In this document: positions 1 through 11,897 of the stretch, piece by piece | Layout: each line of letters starts with the position of its first letter | Numbering within the stretch: position 1 is the stretch's first letter | Source: Mycobacterium vicinigordonae | Lineage (GTDB): Bacteria; Actinomycetota; Actinomycetes; Mycobacteriales; Mycobacteriaceae | Assembly (NCBI RefSeq): GCF_013466425.1 | Contig: NZ_CP059165.1 | Coordinates: 2,542,001 to 2,606,000 of the forward strand | DNA: 64,000 nt | Direction: 5' to 3' | Made by a program: the position numbers and the translations under genes | The notes under the pieces: generated by a model | The model's database searches: none | Told to the model about the DNA's origin: nothing | The model's input: the letters and a program-made list of their open reading frames with translations, nothing else

Positions 1-735
1 GCCGCCGCCGTCGACCTGCTGGTGCAGTTGGCGGCCGGCGACGCCCGCCGCGCCTTGACCGCGTTGGAGGTGGCCGCGGAGACGGCGGGGGAGGCCGCGG
101 TGACCGTCGAGACGGTCGAGCAGTCCCTGGACCGGGCCGCGGTGCGCTACGACCGCGACGGCGACCAGCACTACGACGTCGTCAGCGCGTTCATCAAGTC
201 GGTGCGAGGCTCGGATGTGGATGCGGCGCTGCACTACCTAGCCAGAATGCTGGTCGCCGGCGAGGACCCCAGGTTCATTGCGCGCCGGCTGATGATCCTG
301 GCCAGCGAGGACATCGGTATGGCAGACCCGACCGCCCTGTTGGTGGCGGTGGCCGCCGCGCAGACCGTCGCACTGATCGGCATGCCCGAGGCGCAGCTGA
401 CGCTGGCGCACGCCACCGTGCACCTGGCGACCGCGCCGAAGTCCAACGCGGTGACCACGGCGCTGGGCGCGGCGATGGGCGATGTCAAAGCGGGCAAGGC
501 CGGCATGGTGCCGCCCCAGCTGCGTGATGGGCACTACTCCGGTGCGGCGGCACTGGGCAATGCACAGGGCTACAAGTACTCCCACGATGACCCGGATGGT
601 GTTGTAGCACAACAGTATCCGCCGGATGAGCTGGTTGGGGTGAACTACTACCGCCCGACGGGCCGGGGCGGGGAACGGGAGATGGCCGGGCGCTTGGAGC
701 GGTTGCGAGCCATCATCCGCGGGAAACGGCGCTGA
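1..735 (+). CDS. rarA: Replication-associated recombination protein RarA (MgsA-type AAA+ ATPase), 5' end missing
   Basis: The reading frame is open from base 1 and ends in TGA at 733-735, so this is the C-terminal ~244 residues of a gene that begins before the window. The visible part is the lid and helical oligomerisation region of MgsA/RarA/WRNIP1 clamp-loader-like ATPases: a SEDIGMADP stretch, followed by a region with [12 protein letters not shown] and a terminal HYSGAAALG...GYKYSHDDP...Q-YPPDEL pattern typical of the family. The Walker motifs would lie upstream. RarA acts at stalled or gapped replication forks. It is the Rv2559c equivalent. A GTG at 22 is only an internal codon and not the true start. 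It converges on the next gene across a hairpin at 753-788. Confidence 0.93.
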   Translation, partial: AAAVDLLVQLAAGDARRALTALEVAAETAGEAAVTVETVEQSLDRAAVRYDRDGDQHYDVVSAFIKSVRGSDVDAALHYLARMLVAGEDPRFIARRLMILASEDIGMADPTALLVAVAAAQTVALIGMPEAQLTLAHATVHLATAPKSNAVTTALGAAMGDVKAGKAGMVPPQLRDGHYSGAAALGNAQGYKYSHDDPDGVVAQQYPPDELVGVNYYRPTGRGGEREMAGRLERLRAIIRGKRR

Positions 736-752
736 CGGGTCGCCCGTGCGGG

Positions 753-788
753 CCCACCCGCGATTTGCTGCGCTGAAATCGCGGTGGG
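753..788. terminator. Hairpin between convergent rarA and the 812-1432 gene
   Basis: Arms CGCGATTT (759-766) and AAATCGCG (776-783) are perfect complements around a 9-nt loop. They are extended outward by CCCAC / GTGGG with one bulged C. It lies in the 76-bp gap between two genes that converge, so it could end transcription from both sides. There is no long T-tract, which is common for mycobacterial terminators. Confidence 0.55.
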
Positions 789-811
789 GTCCGCTTCGTG
801 GACCCGAAGGT

Positions 812-1432
812 TCAGACCAGTTCGGGCACCCGCAGCCGGGCGATTGCCAGCTCGAATTCGCCGACGTCGTCCTGGTCGATTCCAAGGTCCCGCAGGATCG
901 CCGTGCGCAGCGAACGCGCCGCCTCGCTGCTGCGATCCATTGCCTCGCGGCTGTCGTAGGTCACCGACACCACCGCCCGCGCCGAGGTGCGGTCGATCAT
1001 CAGGCTGGCGCTGCAGAATCCGTCGAACTGCTCGACGGCCGGCAGCACTGCCAGCTTGTAGTAGTCCAGGGCCTGGTCGAATCTCTCCGGCCGGGCCTTG
1101 AGCCAGGTGGCCCGCACGCAGGCGCCCAGGCCCGAGCGGTGGTCGCGGTGCAGCATCGAGATGTCCCACTGGTCCACCACTGCGCTACCGCCGAAGATCT
1201 TGACGGCCCTGCTCCGGATCGGCCACACCCGCTCCGCACTGCCGCGCATCGCCTCCGCGGTCTCCCAGGCGCTGGTCGCCACGCACCGCGCGGATTCGCG
1301 GTCCACCAGCAGCGACATGCCCAGGCACCCGTCGATGTCCTGCAGGGTTGGCAACACCACGTCGCGCATATGGGCCACACCCATGTTGAGCAGCGAAGGT
1401 TGCGCCTGGATGGTGGTAGAGCGTGCGTACAC
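812..1432 (-). CDS. Conserved mycobacterial hypothetical, two antibiotic-monooxygenase-like half domains (Rv2557/Rv2558 family)
   Basis: 206 residues from a GTG start at 1432 with a purine-rich ribosome site (GGGAGAAAGGGA) just upstream. The protein is an internal duplication. A segment with [20 protein letters not shown] and then SAWETAEAM is repeated about 95 residues later as [20 protein letters not shown] and [10 protein letters not shown]. That pattern resembles dimeric alpha/beta-barrel (ABM-like) folds, with the two halves forming one barrel. M. tuberculosis has two adjacent paralogues, which I recall as Rv2557 and Rv2558. Only one copy is present here. No catalytic residue can be assigned and the function is unknown. 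Confidence 0.85.
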   Translation of the reverse strand: MYARSTTIQAQPSLLNMGVAHMRDVVLPTLQDIDGCLGMSLLVDRESARCVATSAWETAEAMRGSAERVWPIRSRAVKIFGGSAVVDQWDISMLHRDHRSGLGACVRATWLKARPERFDQALDYYKLAVLPAVEQFDGFCSASLMIDRTSARAVVSVTYDSREAMDRSSEAARSLRTAILRDLGIDQDDVGEFELAIARLRVPELV

Positions 1433-1553
1433 GATCGGTCCCTTTCTCCCGTCTTTGGTGGTGCATCACCCACCTTCCTCCGACCCCGCGGGTGTGGCAA
1501 CCGTCACACTGTCGATTGGCAGCGCGCCGACGCCGCGCCGTACGCTGGACCGG

Positions 1554-1955
1554 ATGCATACCGACGTGCTTGAAGTGGACACCGCGCGTCGCCGCATCGT
1601 CGATCTGACTGAGGCGGTGCGCAGGTTCTGCGGTAGTCACGAAGACGGCCTGTGCAACGTCTTCGTCCCGCACGCCACCGCCGGGGTGGCCGTCATCGAG
1701 ACCGGCGCCGGCTCCGACGACGACCTGGTCGACACGCTGGAGCGGCTGCTGCCGCGCGACGATCGCTACCGGCATGCGCACGGATCGCACGGGCACGGCG
1801 CCGACCATGTGTTGCCGGCCATTGTCTCGCCGTCGGTGACGGTGCCGGTCCATGGCGGCGAGCCGCTGCTGGGCACCTGGCAAAGCGTCGTGCTGGTCGA
1901 CCTGAACCGTGACAACCCCCGGCGGTCGGTCCGGTTGAGCTTCGTCGAAGGCTGA
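1554..1955 (+). CDS. YjbQ/UPF0047 family protein (secondary thiamine-phosphate synthase-like)
   Basis: 133 residues from ATG 1554, chosen because the family begins just before the first beta strand (TDVLEVDT). The conserved UPF0047 core is visible: FVPHATAGVAVIE, then the histidine-rich RHAHGSHGHGADHVLPA segment, and the GTWQSVVLVDLN-R closing strand. The histidines form the metal/phosphate pocket in solved family members. Weak thiamine phosphate synthase activity is reported for E. coli YjbQ, but the physiological role is unclear. It is the Rv2556c equivalent and sits immediately upstream of alaS. Confidence 0.87.
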   Translation: MHTDVLEVDTARRRIVDLTEAVRRFCGSHEDGLCNVFVPHATAGVAVIETGAGSDDDLVDTLERLLPRDDRYRHAHGSHGHGADHVLPAIVSPSVTVPVHGGEPLLGTWQSVVLVDLNRDNPRRSVRLSFVEG

Positions 1956-2049
1956 ATGGAAGGCTAAGCGGGCCGAATTCCGTATTCGGTAGCCGGCCGC
2001 GGCGAATAGGCTGAAGGTTGACCCCGTACCGAAGCAAGGAAGAAGAACA

Positions 2050-4764
2050 GTGCAGACACACGAGATCAGGAAGCGTTTCCTTGATCATTTCGTGAAGGCC
2101 GGTCACACCGAAGTGCCTAGCGCCTCGGTGATACTCGATGACCCCAACCTGTTGTTCGTTAACGCCGGCATGGTGCCGTTCGTGCCGTTCTTCCTGGGGC
2201 AGCGTACTCCGCCGTACGCCACGGCGACCAGCATCCAGAAGTGCATCCGCACGCCGGACATCGACGAGGTCGGCATCACTACCCGGCACAACACGTTCTT
2301 CCAGATGGCCGGCAACTTCAGCTTCGGCGACTACTTCAAGCGTGGCGCCATCGAACTGGCCTGGGCGTTGCTGACCAACCCGGTTGCCGACGGGGGATAC
2401 GGGTTGGATCCCGAAAAACTCTGGGCAACAGTCTATCTCGATGACGAAGAGGCGGTAGGGTTGTGGCGGGAGATCGCCGGCCTGCCGCCCGAGCGGATCC
2501 AGCGCCGCGGCATGGCCGACAACTACTGGTCGATGGGCATTCCGGGCCCGTGCGGGCCGTCCTCGGAGATTTACTACGACCGCGGCCCCGAGTTCGGCGT
2601 CGACGGCGGCCCGATTGCCAACGAGGACCGCTACCTCGAGGTCTGGAACCTGGTGTTCATGCAGAACGAGCGCGGCGAGGGCGCCTCAAAGGAGGACTAC
2701 GAGATCCTCGGGCCGTTGCCGCGCAAGAACATCGACACCGGTATGGGCGTGGAGCGCATCGCGCTGGTGCTGCAGAACGTGCACAACGTCTACGAGACCG
2801 ACCTGCTGCGTCCGGTGATCGATCTGGTGGCCAGCCGCGCACCCCGCGGATACGACGTCGGTAATCACCCCGACGATGTCCGCTATCGCATCATCGCCGA
2901 CCACAGCCGCACCACCGCCATTCTGATTGGCGACGGTGTCAGCCCCGGCAATGACGGCCGCGGCTACGTACTGCGCCGACTGCTGCGGCGAGTCATCCGC
3001 TCGGCCAAGCTGCTTGGTATCGAAACCCCGATTGTGGGGGAGCTGATGGCCACCGTGCGCGACGCGATGGGCCCCTCCTACCCCGAGCTGGTAACCGACT
3101 TCGACCGGATCAACCGCATCGCAGTGGCCGAGGAGACCGCGTTCAACCGCACCCTGGCCGCGGGGTCCAAGCTTTTCGATGATGTGGCCGGCACCACGAA
3201 ATCGGCTGGCGCGACCGTGGTTTCCGGCTCGGACGCCTTTACCCTGCACGACACCTACGGCTTCCCGATCGAACTCACCCTCGAGATGGCCGCCGAGTCG
3301 GGCCTGACCGTCGACGAGGCCGGTTTCCGGGAGCTGATGGCCGAGCAACGGCAGCGCGCCAAGGCCGACGCGGCCGCGCGTAAACACGCCCACGCCGACC
3401 TGACCGCCTACCGTGAACTGGTCGACGCCGGCCCCACCGAGTTCACCGGTTTCCACGAATTATCTTCTGAGGCAAAGATACTCGGAATTTTCATCGACGG
3501 CCGCCGGGTTCCGGTGGTGTCACATTCGGACAGCGCGGACGCCGACCGCGTCGAGCTGATCCTGGACCGCACACCGTTGTACGCCGAGTCGGGCGGCCAG
3601 ATCGCCGACGCCGGCACCATCACCGGCACCGGATCCGGCGGCAGCGCCAAGGCCGCCGTCGGCGACGTGCAGAAGATTGCCAAAACCGTTCACGTGCACC
3701 GCGTCACGGTCGAATCGGGCGAGTTCGTCGAGGGCGACACCGTTGTTGCCGCGGTGGACCCGGGCTGGCGCAAGGGGGCCACCCAAGGTCACTCCGGCAC
3801 GCACATGGTCCATGCCGCGCTGCGCCAAGTGTTGGGCCCCAACGCTGTTCAGGCCGGGTCGCTGAACCGTCCGGGCTACCTGCGGTTCGATTTCAACTGG
3901 CAGGGTCCGCTCTCAGAAGAGCAGCGCACCGAGATCGAGCACGTCACCAACGAGGCCGTGCAGGCCGACTTCGAGGTACACACGTTCGTCGAGAATCTCG
4001 AGAAGGCCAAGGCGATGGGCGCGATGGCGTTGTTTGGCGAGGCCTATCCGGAGCGGGTGCGGGTGGTCGAGATGGGCGGACCGTTCTCCCTGGAGCTGTG
4101 CGGCGGCACCCATGTGCACAACACCGCGCAGATCGGCCCGGTGACCATCCTGGGCGAGTCGTCGATCGGTTCGGGAGTGCGCCGGGTCGAGGCCTACGTG
4201 GGGCTGGAGTCGTTCCGGCACCTAGCCAAGGAGCGCGCGCTGATGGCCGGACTGGCGTCATCGCTGAAGGTGCCCTCCGAGGAGGTGCCGGCCCGGGTAG
4301 CGGGTCTGGTGGAGCGACTCAAGGTTGCCGAGAAGGAACTCGAGAAGTCCAGATTGGCCAACGCGCGGGCGGCGGCGACAAACGCTGCCGCCGGGGCCGA
4401 ACGGATCGGTAACGTCCGCCTGGTGGCGCAGCGCATGTCGGCTGGGATGACGGCAGCAGACCTGCGCACCCTGGTCGGCGACATCCGCGGCAAGCTGGGC
4501 GCCGACCCGGCCGTGGTGGCCCTGATCTCGACAAGCTCGGCAGGGGAGGGCTCTACCGTGCCGTACGCGGTGGCGACCAATCCCGCCGCGCAGGACCTGG
4601 GTTTGAGCGCTAATGAACTGGTCAAGCAGCTTGCGCAGGCGGTCGAGGGACGCGGCGGCGGCAAAGCCGACCTGGCGCAGGGTTCGGGTAAGAACCCGAC
4701 CGGTATCGAGGCCGCCCTTGCCGCGCTGCGCGCGGAGATCGCAGCGATAGCGCGGGTCGGTTGA
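2050..4764 (+). CDS. alaS: Alanyl-tRNA synthetase
   Basis: 904 residues from GTG 2050, preceded by AAGGAAG. It charges tRNA-Ala with alanine in the cytoplasm. The N-terminal class II catalytic core starts with the invariant RKRFLDHF and contains NAGMVPF and the [22 protein letters not shown] stretch. The editing domain carries the zinc ligands HSGTH (H581, H585) and CGGTH (C684, H688). A C-terminal DHHA1-like domain ends the protein ([12 protein letters not shown]). Length and order match bacterial AlaRS. The stop at 4762-4764 is followed directly by the GTG of ruvX, so the two are co-transcribed and probably translationally coupled. Confidence 0.97.
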   Translation: MQTHEIRKRFLDHFVKAGHTEVPSASVILDDPNLLFVNAGMVPFVPFFLGQRTPPYATATSIQKCIRTPDIDEVGITTRHNTFFQMAGNFSFGDYFKRGAIELAWALLTNPVADGGYGLDPEKLWATVYLDDEEAVGLWREIAGLPPERIQRRGMADNYWSMGIPGPCGPSSEIYYDRGPEFGVDGGPIANEDRYLEVWNLVFMQNERGEGASKEDYEILGPLPRKNIDTGMGVERIALVLQNVHNVYETDLLRPVIDLVASRAPRGYDVGNHPDDVRYRIIADHSRTTAILIGDGVSPGNDGRGYVLRRLLRRVIRSAKLLGIETPIVGELMATVRDAMGPSYPELVTDFDRINRIAVAEETAFNRTLAAGSKLFDDVAGTTKSAGATVVSGSDAFTLHDTYGFPIELTLEMAAESGLTVDEAGFRELMAEQRQRAKADAAARKHAHADLTAYRELVDAGPTEFTGFHELSSEAKILGIFIDGRRVPVVSHSDSADADRVELILDRTPLYAESGGQIADAGTITGTGSGGSAKAAVGDVQKIAKTVHVHRVTVESGEFVEGDTVVAAVDPGWRKGATQGHSGTHMVHAALRQVLGPNAVQAGSLNRPGYLRFDFNWQGPLSEEQRTEIEHVTNEAVQADFEVHTFVENLEKAKAMGAMALFGEAYPERVRVVEMGGPFSLELCGGTHVHNTAQIGPVTILGESSIGSGVRRVEAYVGLESFRHLAKERALMAGLASSLKVPSEEVPARVAGLVERLKVAEKELEKSRLANARAAATNAAAGAERIGNVRLVAQRMSAGMTAADLRTLVGDIRGKLGADPAVVALISTSSAGEGSTVPYAVATNPAAQDLGLSANELVKQLAQAVEGRGGGKADLAQGSGKNPTGIEAALAALRAEIAAIARVG

Positions 4765-5244
4765 GTGGCTGACGAAGCTGACCCCAGACGAGGACGCCGC
4801 ATCGGCGTGGACGTCGGCACGGTGCGCATCGGGGTCGCAGTCAGCGATCCCGACGGCATCCTGGCTACTCCGGTGGAGACCGTCCGCCGCGACCGATCCG
4901 GCAGACATCTGCGTCGGCTGGGCGCCCTGGTATCCGAATACGAGGCCGTCGAGGTGGTGGTGGGGTTGCCGCGAACGCTGGGCGACCGCATAGGTTCGTC
5001 GGCGCAGGACGCGATCGAGCTGGCGGACCTGCTGGCGCAGCGCATCGCGCCCGTCCCGGTGCGGCTGGCGGACGAGCGGTTGACCACGGTCGCCGCGCAG
5101 CGGTCGCTGCGCGATGCGGGGATGCGGGCCAGGCAGCAGCGCTCGGTGATCGACCAAGCGGCTGCGGTCGGGATCCTGCAGGGCTGGCTCGACCAGCTGC
5201 GTGCTCGCGCAGCCCGCCCCGCCGAGCAGGCGTCCGATGTCTGA
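4765..5244 (+). CDS. ruvX: YqgF/RuvX-type Holliday junction resolvase
   Basis: 159 residues from GTG 4765, abutting alaS. RNase-H-like fold: [17 protein letters not shown] holds the first catalytic Asp, DERLTT the Glu, and [10 protein letters not shown] the final Asp. Family members (YqgF) act in pre-16S rRNA 5'-end processing and can resolve Holliday junctions. Genetic evidence in other bacteria favours the rRNA role. It is the Rv2554c equivalent. The last 8 bases overlap mltG. Confidence 0.92.
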   Translation: MADEADPRRGRRIGVDVGTVRIGVAVSDPDGILATPVETVRRDRSGRHLRRLGALVSEYEAVEVVVGLPRTLGDRIGSSAQDAIELADLLAQRIAPVPVRLADERLTTVAAQRSLRDAGMRARQQRSVIDQAAAVGILQGWLDQLRARAARPAEQASDV

Positions 5245-6490
5245 CCTGGACGAAGGCCGGGCCGAGCGCCGAGCCGAACCCGTCGCCGTGGGCACCGGTG
5301 GGCCGCGCCGGACCCGGGCGCAGCGCAAGCGCGCCCAGCGCATCCGTCGTCGCCGACGCATCGCCGGCGGTCTTGCGGCCGGTCTGCTGGTCGCGGTCGT
5401 GGCGGCCGCGGTGCTGCTGGGCGGCAAGCTGTGGCATCTGGTGTCGGGCACGGACAACGACTTCACCGGCGACGGCAAGCGCGACATCGTGATCCAGATC
5501 CAGGCAGGCGACTCGACCACTGCGGTGGGGGAGACGCTGCTGCAACGCGGCGTGGTGCGCACCGTGCGGGCGTTCGTCGACGCGGCCCACGGCAATGCCG
5601 CAATCTCATCGATCCAGCCGGGCTACTACCGGATGCGAACGGAGATCCCGGCGGCCAATGCGGTCGCCCGGCTGGCGGACCCGGGTAGCCGGGTGGGCAA
5701 GTTGGTCATCCCGGAGGGTCGTCAGCTAGACGACACCACCGACATGAAGACCAACAAGACCACCCCCGGCATCCTCACCTTGATCTCGCGGGCCACCTGC
5801 GTGGACCTCGACGGCAACCAGCGCTGCGTCTCGGTGGCCGACCTGCGCACCGCGGCCAGCAAGAGCACACCGGCCGCGCTGCTGGTGCCGGACTGGGCCC
5901 TGGCGCGGGTGCGGGAACTCGGCGACGACCATCGCCGTATCGAGGGGTTGATCGCACCGGGCACCTTCAACATCGACCCAGCGGCCTCCGCGGAGACGAC
6001 GCTGGCAAACCTGGTCAGTGCCGGCGCGGTGCAATCCCTGACCTCCGGTCTACTCGACACCGCCAAATCGCTGGGACTGTCGCCGTACGAGATCCTCGTG
6101 GTGGCCTCGCTGGTCCAGCAGGAAGCCAACGCGCAGGACTTCGCGAAGGTGGCGCAAGTCATCTACAACCGGCTGCACGAGCACCGCCGGCTTGAGTTCG
6201 ACTCGACGGTGAATTACCCGCTGGATCGCCGCGAGGTGGCTACCACCGACGCCGACCGCGCACAGCACACGCCGTGGAACACCTACATGGTCGAAGGCCT
6301 GCCGCGCACGGCGATCTGCTCACCCGGAGTGGACGCGCTGCGCGCCGCCGAGCATCCGGCGCCGGGCGACTGGCTATATTTCGTCACCATCGACAGCCAG
6401 GGGACCACCCTATTTACCCGGGACTATCAGCAGCACCTGGCGAACATCGAACTGGCCAAGCGCAACGGTGTCCTCGATTCCGCACGCTGA
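5237..6490 (+). CDS. mltG: Endolytic murein transglycosylase MltG (YceG family)
   Basis: 417 residues from ATG 5237. An upstream in-frame GTG at 5201 is less likely because it lies deep inside ruvX. A basic cytoplasmic tail of about 50 residues, rich in Arg, precedes a single membrane segment (roughly residues 53-73, [20 protein letters not shown]). The extracytoplasmic part has a LysM-like region and the YceG catalytic domain. The catalytic Glu lies in ASLVQQEA, followed by VIYNRL and the STVNYPL signature. MltG cleaves nascent glycan strands near the membrane and so limits strand length. It is the Rv2553c equivalent at the same length. Confidence 0.93.
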   Translation: MSDLDEGRAERRAEPVAVGTGGPRRTRAQRKRAQRIRRRRRIAGGLAAGLLVAVVAAAVLLGGKLWHLVSGTDNDFTGDGKRDIVIQIQAGDSTTAVGETLLQRGVVRTVRAFVDAAHGNAAISSIQPGYYRMRTEIPAANAVARLADPGSRVGKLVIPEGRQLDDTTDMKTNKTTPGILTLISRATCVDLDGNQRCVSVADLRTAASKSTPAALLVPDWALARVRELGDDHRRIEGLIAPGTFNIDPAASAETTLANLVSAGAVQSLTSGLLDTAKSLGLSPYEILVVASLVQQEANAQDFAKVAQVIYNRLHEHRRLEFDSTVNYPLDRREVATTDADRAQHTPWNTYMVEGLPRTAICSPGVDALRAAEHPAPGDWLYFVTIDSQGTTLFTRDYQQHLANIELAKRNGVLDSAR

Positions 6491-7295
6491 CGGGCGCCCC
6501 CGCAAGGCGGGCGTGCTGGGCTCACCCATCGCGCATTCCCGGTCGCCACAACTGCATTTGGCCGCGTACCGGGCACTGGGCCTGCGCGGCTGGACCTACG
6601 ACCGCATCGAGTGCGACGCCGACGCGCTGCCGGGCGTGGTCGGCGGGTTCGGGCCGGAATGGGTCGGGGTTTCGGTGACCATGCCGGGCAAGTTCGCCGC
6701 GCTGCGCTTCGCCGACGAGCGCACCGCGCGGGCCGAGCAGGTTGGGTCCGCCAACACCCTCGTACGCACGGCGCGCGGCTGGCGAGCCGACAACACCGAC
6801 GTCGACGGCGTCGCGGGTGCGCTGGGATCGGTATCGGGAGACGCGCTGGTGGTCGGATCGGGCGGCACCGCGCCGGCGGCCGTCGTCGCGCTGGCCGCGC
6901 TGGGCGCCGATTGCATCACGGTGGTGGCGCGCAACCCGGAGAAGGCCGGGCGGCTGGTGGAACTCGGCCTGCGGGCGGGCGTCGCGACTCGGTTCTGCGG
7001 CCTCGACGACGCGGCTTTGGCCGATCGGGTGGCCTCGGCGGCGGCGCTGGTCAGCACCATCCCGCCCGATGTTGCGGCGCGCTACGCCGACACCTTCGCC
7101 GCCGTCCCGGTGCTGCTGGACGCCGTCTACGAGCCCTGGCCGACGCCGTTGGCCGCCGCGGTGCAGGCGGCCGGGGGCCGGGTGGTGAGCGGCCTACAGA
7201 TGCTGCTGCATCAAGCGTTCTCGCAGGTGGAGCAGTTCACCGGACTGCCGGCTCCGCGCGAGGCGATGACTTGCGCGCTGCGGGAATTGCTCTAA
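6468..7295 (+). CDS. aroE: Shikimate 5-dehydrogenase
   Basis: 275 residues from GTG 6468, overlapping mltG by 23 bases. It reduces 3-dehydroshikimate to shikimate with NADPH. The substrate pocket SPIAHSRSPQLH is at the N-terminus, the catalytic Lys is in VTMPGKF, and the Asp is in ADNTDVDG. The Rossmann site is VVGSGGTAPAAVVAL, slightly relaxed from the usual GAGG. The terminus is VSGLQMLLHQAFSQVEQFTG, as in AroE. It sits just before the main aro run, separated only by the prepilin-peptidase-like gene. An internal ATG is not needed, since the conserved N-terminal strand starts at residue 14. Confidence 0.94.
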   Translation: MSSIPHADGRPRKAGVLGSPIAHSRSPQLHLAAYRALGLRGWTYDRIECDADALPGVVGGFGPEWVGVSVTMPGKFAALRFADERTARAEQVGSANTLVRTARGWRADNTDVDGVAGALGSVSGDALVVGSGGTAPAAVVALAALGADCITVVARNPEKAGRLVELGLRAGVATRFCGLDDAALADRVASAAALVSTIPPDVAARYADTFAAVPVLLDAVYEPWPTPLAAAVQAAGGRVVSGLQMLLHQAFSQVEQFTGLPAPREAMTCALRELL

Positions 7296-7306
7296 CGTGC
7301 CCCGGC

Positions 7307-7723
7307 ATGCGGATCGCGTGCGGGAGTGTGGTGCTGGCCTGGCTGGCGGTGTTGAGCGCGTGTGACATCCGCCACCGCCGACTGCCGAACCTGCTGACGC
7401 TGCCCGGTGCGTTCGTGCTGCTGGTGGGTGCTGGGTGGGCTGGGCGCGGGGTTCCGGCGCTGCTCGGCGCGGCGACCCTGACGGCGCTGTACCTGGCAGT
7501 GCATTTCCTGGCGCCGGCGGCGATGGGCGCCGGCGACGTCAAGCTGGCCATCGGGCTGGGTGCGCTGACCGGCTGCTTCGGGGCCGACGTGTGGTTTTTC
7601 GCGGCGTTGGCAGCGCCGCTATGCACGGTGGTGATCGCGGCGGCGGTCGGGCTGCGCACCCTCGCTCACGGTCCGTCGATGTGCCTGGCCAGCGCGCTGG
7701 CCGTCGGCCTGGCGCTGCTGTAG
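7307..7723 (+). CDS. Prepilin-peptidase-like A24 aspartic membrane protease (Rv2551c type)
   Basis: 138 residues from ATG 7307, only 11 bases after aroE. It is almost entirely hydrophobic, with about five membrane spans. It carries the two aspartate motifs of peptidase family A24: D-RHRRLPN near residue 20 and GAGDVKLA (GxGD) near residue 76. It lacks the N-methylation domain of full-length PilD, like TadV/CpaA-type enzymes. Family members cleave class III signal peptides of pilins. No pilin gene is visible in this window, so the substrate is unknown. Confidence 0.85.
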   Translation: MRIACGSVVLAWLAVLSACDIRHRRLPNLLTLPGAFVLLVGAGWAGRGVPALLGAATLTALYLAVHFLAPAAMGAGDVKLAIGLGALTGCFGADVWFFAALAAPLCTVVIAAAVGLRTLAHGPSMCLASALAVGLALL

Positions 7724-7820
7724 GGGCACGTTCACCCTGCGGGTCGGCCGGTGCTGTTCGAACTGCTTCGACATAGGCGCAGAGTCCAAACCGCGGATTG
7801 TTCCGTGGGAAGATGTTCGG

Positions 7821-9029
7821 GTGTTGCGCTGGATAACTGCCGGGGAATCCCATGGCCGGGCGCTGGTGGCCATGGTCGAGGGCATGGTCGCCGGCGTCGA
7901 AGTCACCTCCACCGAAATCGCCGACGAGCTCGCCCGGCGCCGGTTGGGCTATGGCCGCGGCGCCCGGATGAAGTTTGAGCGTGACGCGGTGACCATGCTG
8001 TCTGGGGTCCGGCACGGCGTGACCCTGGGCGGCCCGATCGCCATCGAGATCGGCAACACTGAATGGCCCAAGTGGGAAACCGTGATGGCGCCCGACCCGG
8101 TCGACCCCGCCGAGCTGCAGAACAGCGCCCGCAACGAACCGCTGACCCGGCCGCGGCCCGGGCACGCTGACTACGCCGGCATGCTCAAGTACGGCTTCCA
8201 GGACGCCCGCCCGGTGCTGGAGCGGGCTAGTGCCCGCGAGACCGCCGCTCGGGTGGCGGCCGGGACCGTGGCTCGGGCATTCCTGCGTCAGGCGCTGGGC
8301 GTCGAGGTGCTCTCCCACGTCATTTCGATTGGCGCCTCCACGCCCTACGACGGTGCGCCGCCGCGGGCCGAAGATCTCGCCAAAATCGACGCCAGTCCCG
8401 TCCGCGCATTCGATGAGCAGGCCGAGCAGTCCATGATCGCCGAGATCGAGGCGGCCAAGAAGGACGGCGACACCCTGGGCGGCGTCGTCGAGGTGGTCGC
8501 GCTGGGCCTGCCGATTGGGCTTGGCTCCTTCACTAGTGGCGACAACCGCCTCGACAGCCAACTGGCCGCCGCGGTGATGGGCATCCAGGCAATCAAGGGG
8601 GTGGAGATCGGCGACGGGTTCCAGACCGCGCGCCGCCGCGGCAGCCGCGCCCACGACGAGATGTATCCCGGGCCGGACGGCGTCGTGCGCTCCACTAACC
8701 GAGCCGGCGGGCTGGAAGGTGGGATGACCAACGGCCAGCCGTTGCGGGTGCGCGCGGCGATGAAACCGATCTCCACCGTGCCGCGGGCGCTGGCCACTGT
8801 CGATATGGCCACCGGCGACGAGGCGGTGGCTATCCACCAGCGGTCCGACGTGTGTGCGGTGCCAGCCGCCGGCGTAGTGGTCGAGACCATGGTGGCCCTG
8901 GTGCTGGCCCGGGCCGCGCTGGAAAAGTTCGGCGGCGACTCGCTGGCCGAAACCCGCCGCAACATCGAGGCCTACCGGCGTTCGGTCGCCGACCGCGAGG
9001 CGCCGGGCGCGCGGGCGTCCGGAAGCTAG
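7821..9029 (+). CDS. aroC: Chorismate synthase
   Basis: 402 residues from GTG 7821. It catalyses the anti-1,4-elimination of phosphate from 5-enolpyruvylshikimate-3-phosphate to chorismate, using reduced FMN. The opening [11 protein letters not shown], then GRGARMKFE..., [15 protein letters not shown] and [14 protein letters not shown] are the classic synthase signatures. It is called aroF in M. tuberculosis annotation (Rv2540c, 401 aa). It heads the run aroC-aroK-aroB-aroQ. In M. tuberculosis several toxin-antitoxin and lipoprotein genes separate it from the A24 protease. Here the gap is only 97 bp. Confidence 0.96.
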   Translation: MLRWITAGESHGRALVAMVEGMVAGVEVTSTEIADELARRRLGYGRGARMKFERDAVTMLSGVRHGVTLGGPIAIEIGNTEWPKWETVMAPDPVDPAELQNSARNEPLTRPRPGHADYAGMLKYGFQDARPVLERASARETAARVAAGTVARAFLRQALGVEVLSHVISIGASTPYDGAPPRAEDLAKIDASPVRAFDEQAEQSMIAEIEAAKKDGDTLGGVVEVVALGLPIGLGSFTSGDNRLDSQLAAAVMGIQAIKGVEIGDGFQTARRRGSRAHDEMYPGPDGVVRSTNRAGGLEGGMTNGQPLRVRAAMKPISTVPRALATVDMATGDEAVAIHQRSDVCAVPAAGVVVETMVALVLARAALEKFGGDSLAETRRNIEAYRRSVADREAPGARASGS

Positions 9030-9035
9030 TCTGAG

Positions 9036-11070
<2,035 letters not shown>

Positions 11071-11108
11071 CTCGAAAAGTCCGATCCGCTGCGCACGCCT
11101 GCGCGGTG

Positions 11109-11864
11109 CTAGTCCTTGCGGGGGTCCGGCTTGGTGTGGTCGGCGTCGGTGCGAATGATCTCGGTCTTGGCTTCGGGATCGTCGGTGCGAATTACTTCGG
11201 TCTTGGGGTCGTCCTCGTGGGTGCGGATGATCTCGGTCTTGGCGTCACTGTCGTGGGTTGGAATCACCTCGGTGCGCGAGTCTTGTTCGCGTTCCATGGT
11301 CGCCACCGGCGAGGTGCGCTCCTCGGTGGCCACCGCTGTCGGTATTTCCCCGGTCGGGCTGTCGTCGGCGCGGACCGCGGAGAAGACGTCCGTGTCGGCA
11401 CGGTCGGGGCCGCCACGCGAGCCATCGTGCTTCTCGACCGGGGGAGCGGTGCGATCCACCCGCCAGCGGCCGAGCGACACACCGACGATGGCGAACAGGA
11501 AGACCAGCAGGGCGGTGAACGCTGCGAACGTTGTTAGCTCGTTGAGCAACCCGCCGGTGTAAATCGCCTTGTAGAACAGCGCGATGATCCAGGCGACCGC
11601 GCCGCTGATCAAGCCGGCCACCAGGCCGGCCAGCAACCACACCATGGCCAGGTCCTCGCGGCGGTCGGGGTCGGGGTTGGTCTTGGCGTCGGCGCGACCG
11701 TCGAAGGTGCCCCAGACCGCGGCGCAGATGATGAAGATCGTCAGCAACACGATGCTGATCAGCGCGGACTGCGTCTGCCATGCGTTGATCAGCGCTCCCT
11801 GCACCAGGCGAAGGACGACCATCCCGGCCGCAAAGACCAATCCACGCACCATCCACTTGTTCAT
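11109..11864 (-). CDS. Membrane protein with a 12-residue repeat tail (Rv2536 type)
   Basis: 251 residues from ATG 11864; a TTG two codons upstream is the alternative. Four membrane spans lie in the first ~140 residues, followed by a hydrophilic, acidic tail. The tail ends in four near-identical 12-residue units of the form KTE(V/I)IRT(D/H) followed by acidic residues (DNA 11146-11281). It is equivalent in position to Rv2536, and converges on aroQ. No enzymatic motif is visible. The repeated Thr-Glu-Ile-Ile-Arg-Thr units resemble a binding or phosphorylation scaffold, but that is inference. Confidence 0.85.
   Translation of the reverse strand: MNKWMVRGLVFAAGMVVLRLVQGALINAWQTQSALISIVLLTIFIICAAVWGTFDGRADAKTNPDPDRREDLAMVWLLAGLVAGLISGAVAWIIALFYKAIYTGGLLNELTTFAAFTALLVFLFAIVGVSLGRWRVDRTAPPVEKHDGSRGGPDRADTDVFSAVRADDSPTGEIPTAVATEERTSPVATMEREQDSRTEVIPTHDSDAKTEIIRTHEDDPKTEVIRTDDPEAKTEIIRTDADHTKPDPRKD
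11146..11281. repeat. 36-bp tandem repeat encoding the tail of the Rv2536-type protein
   Basis: Units begin at 11146, 11182, 11218 and 11254, giving an exact 36-bp period over three full copies and a partial fourth. Each unit contains a form of TCGGTGCG-AT-A-CTCGGT on the plus strand. Copies differ at several positions, so the array is not brand new. Because 36 is a multiple of three, copy-number change would keep the frame. Confidence 0.85.
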
Positions 11865-11897
11865 GGGCAAACAGCGTAGCGAGTACCGTCAAGGGTC

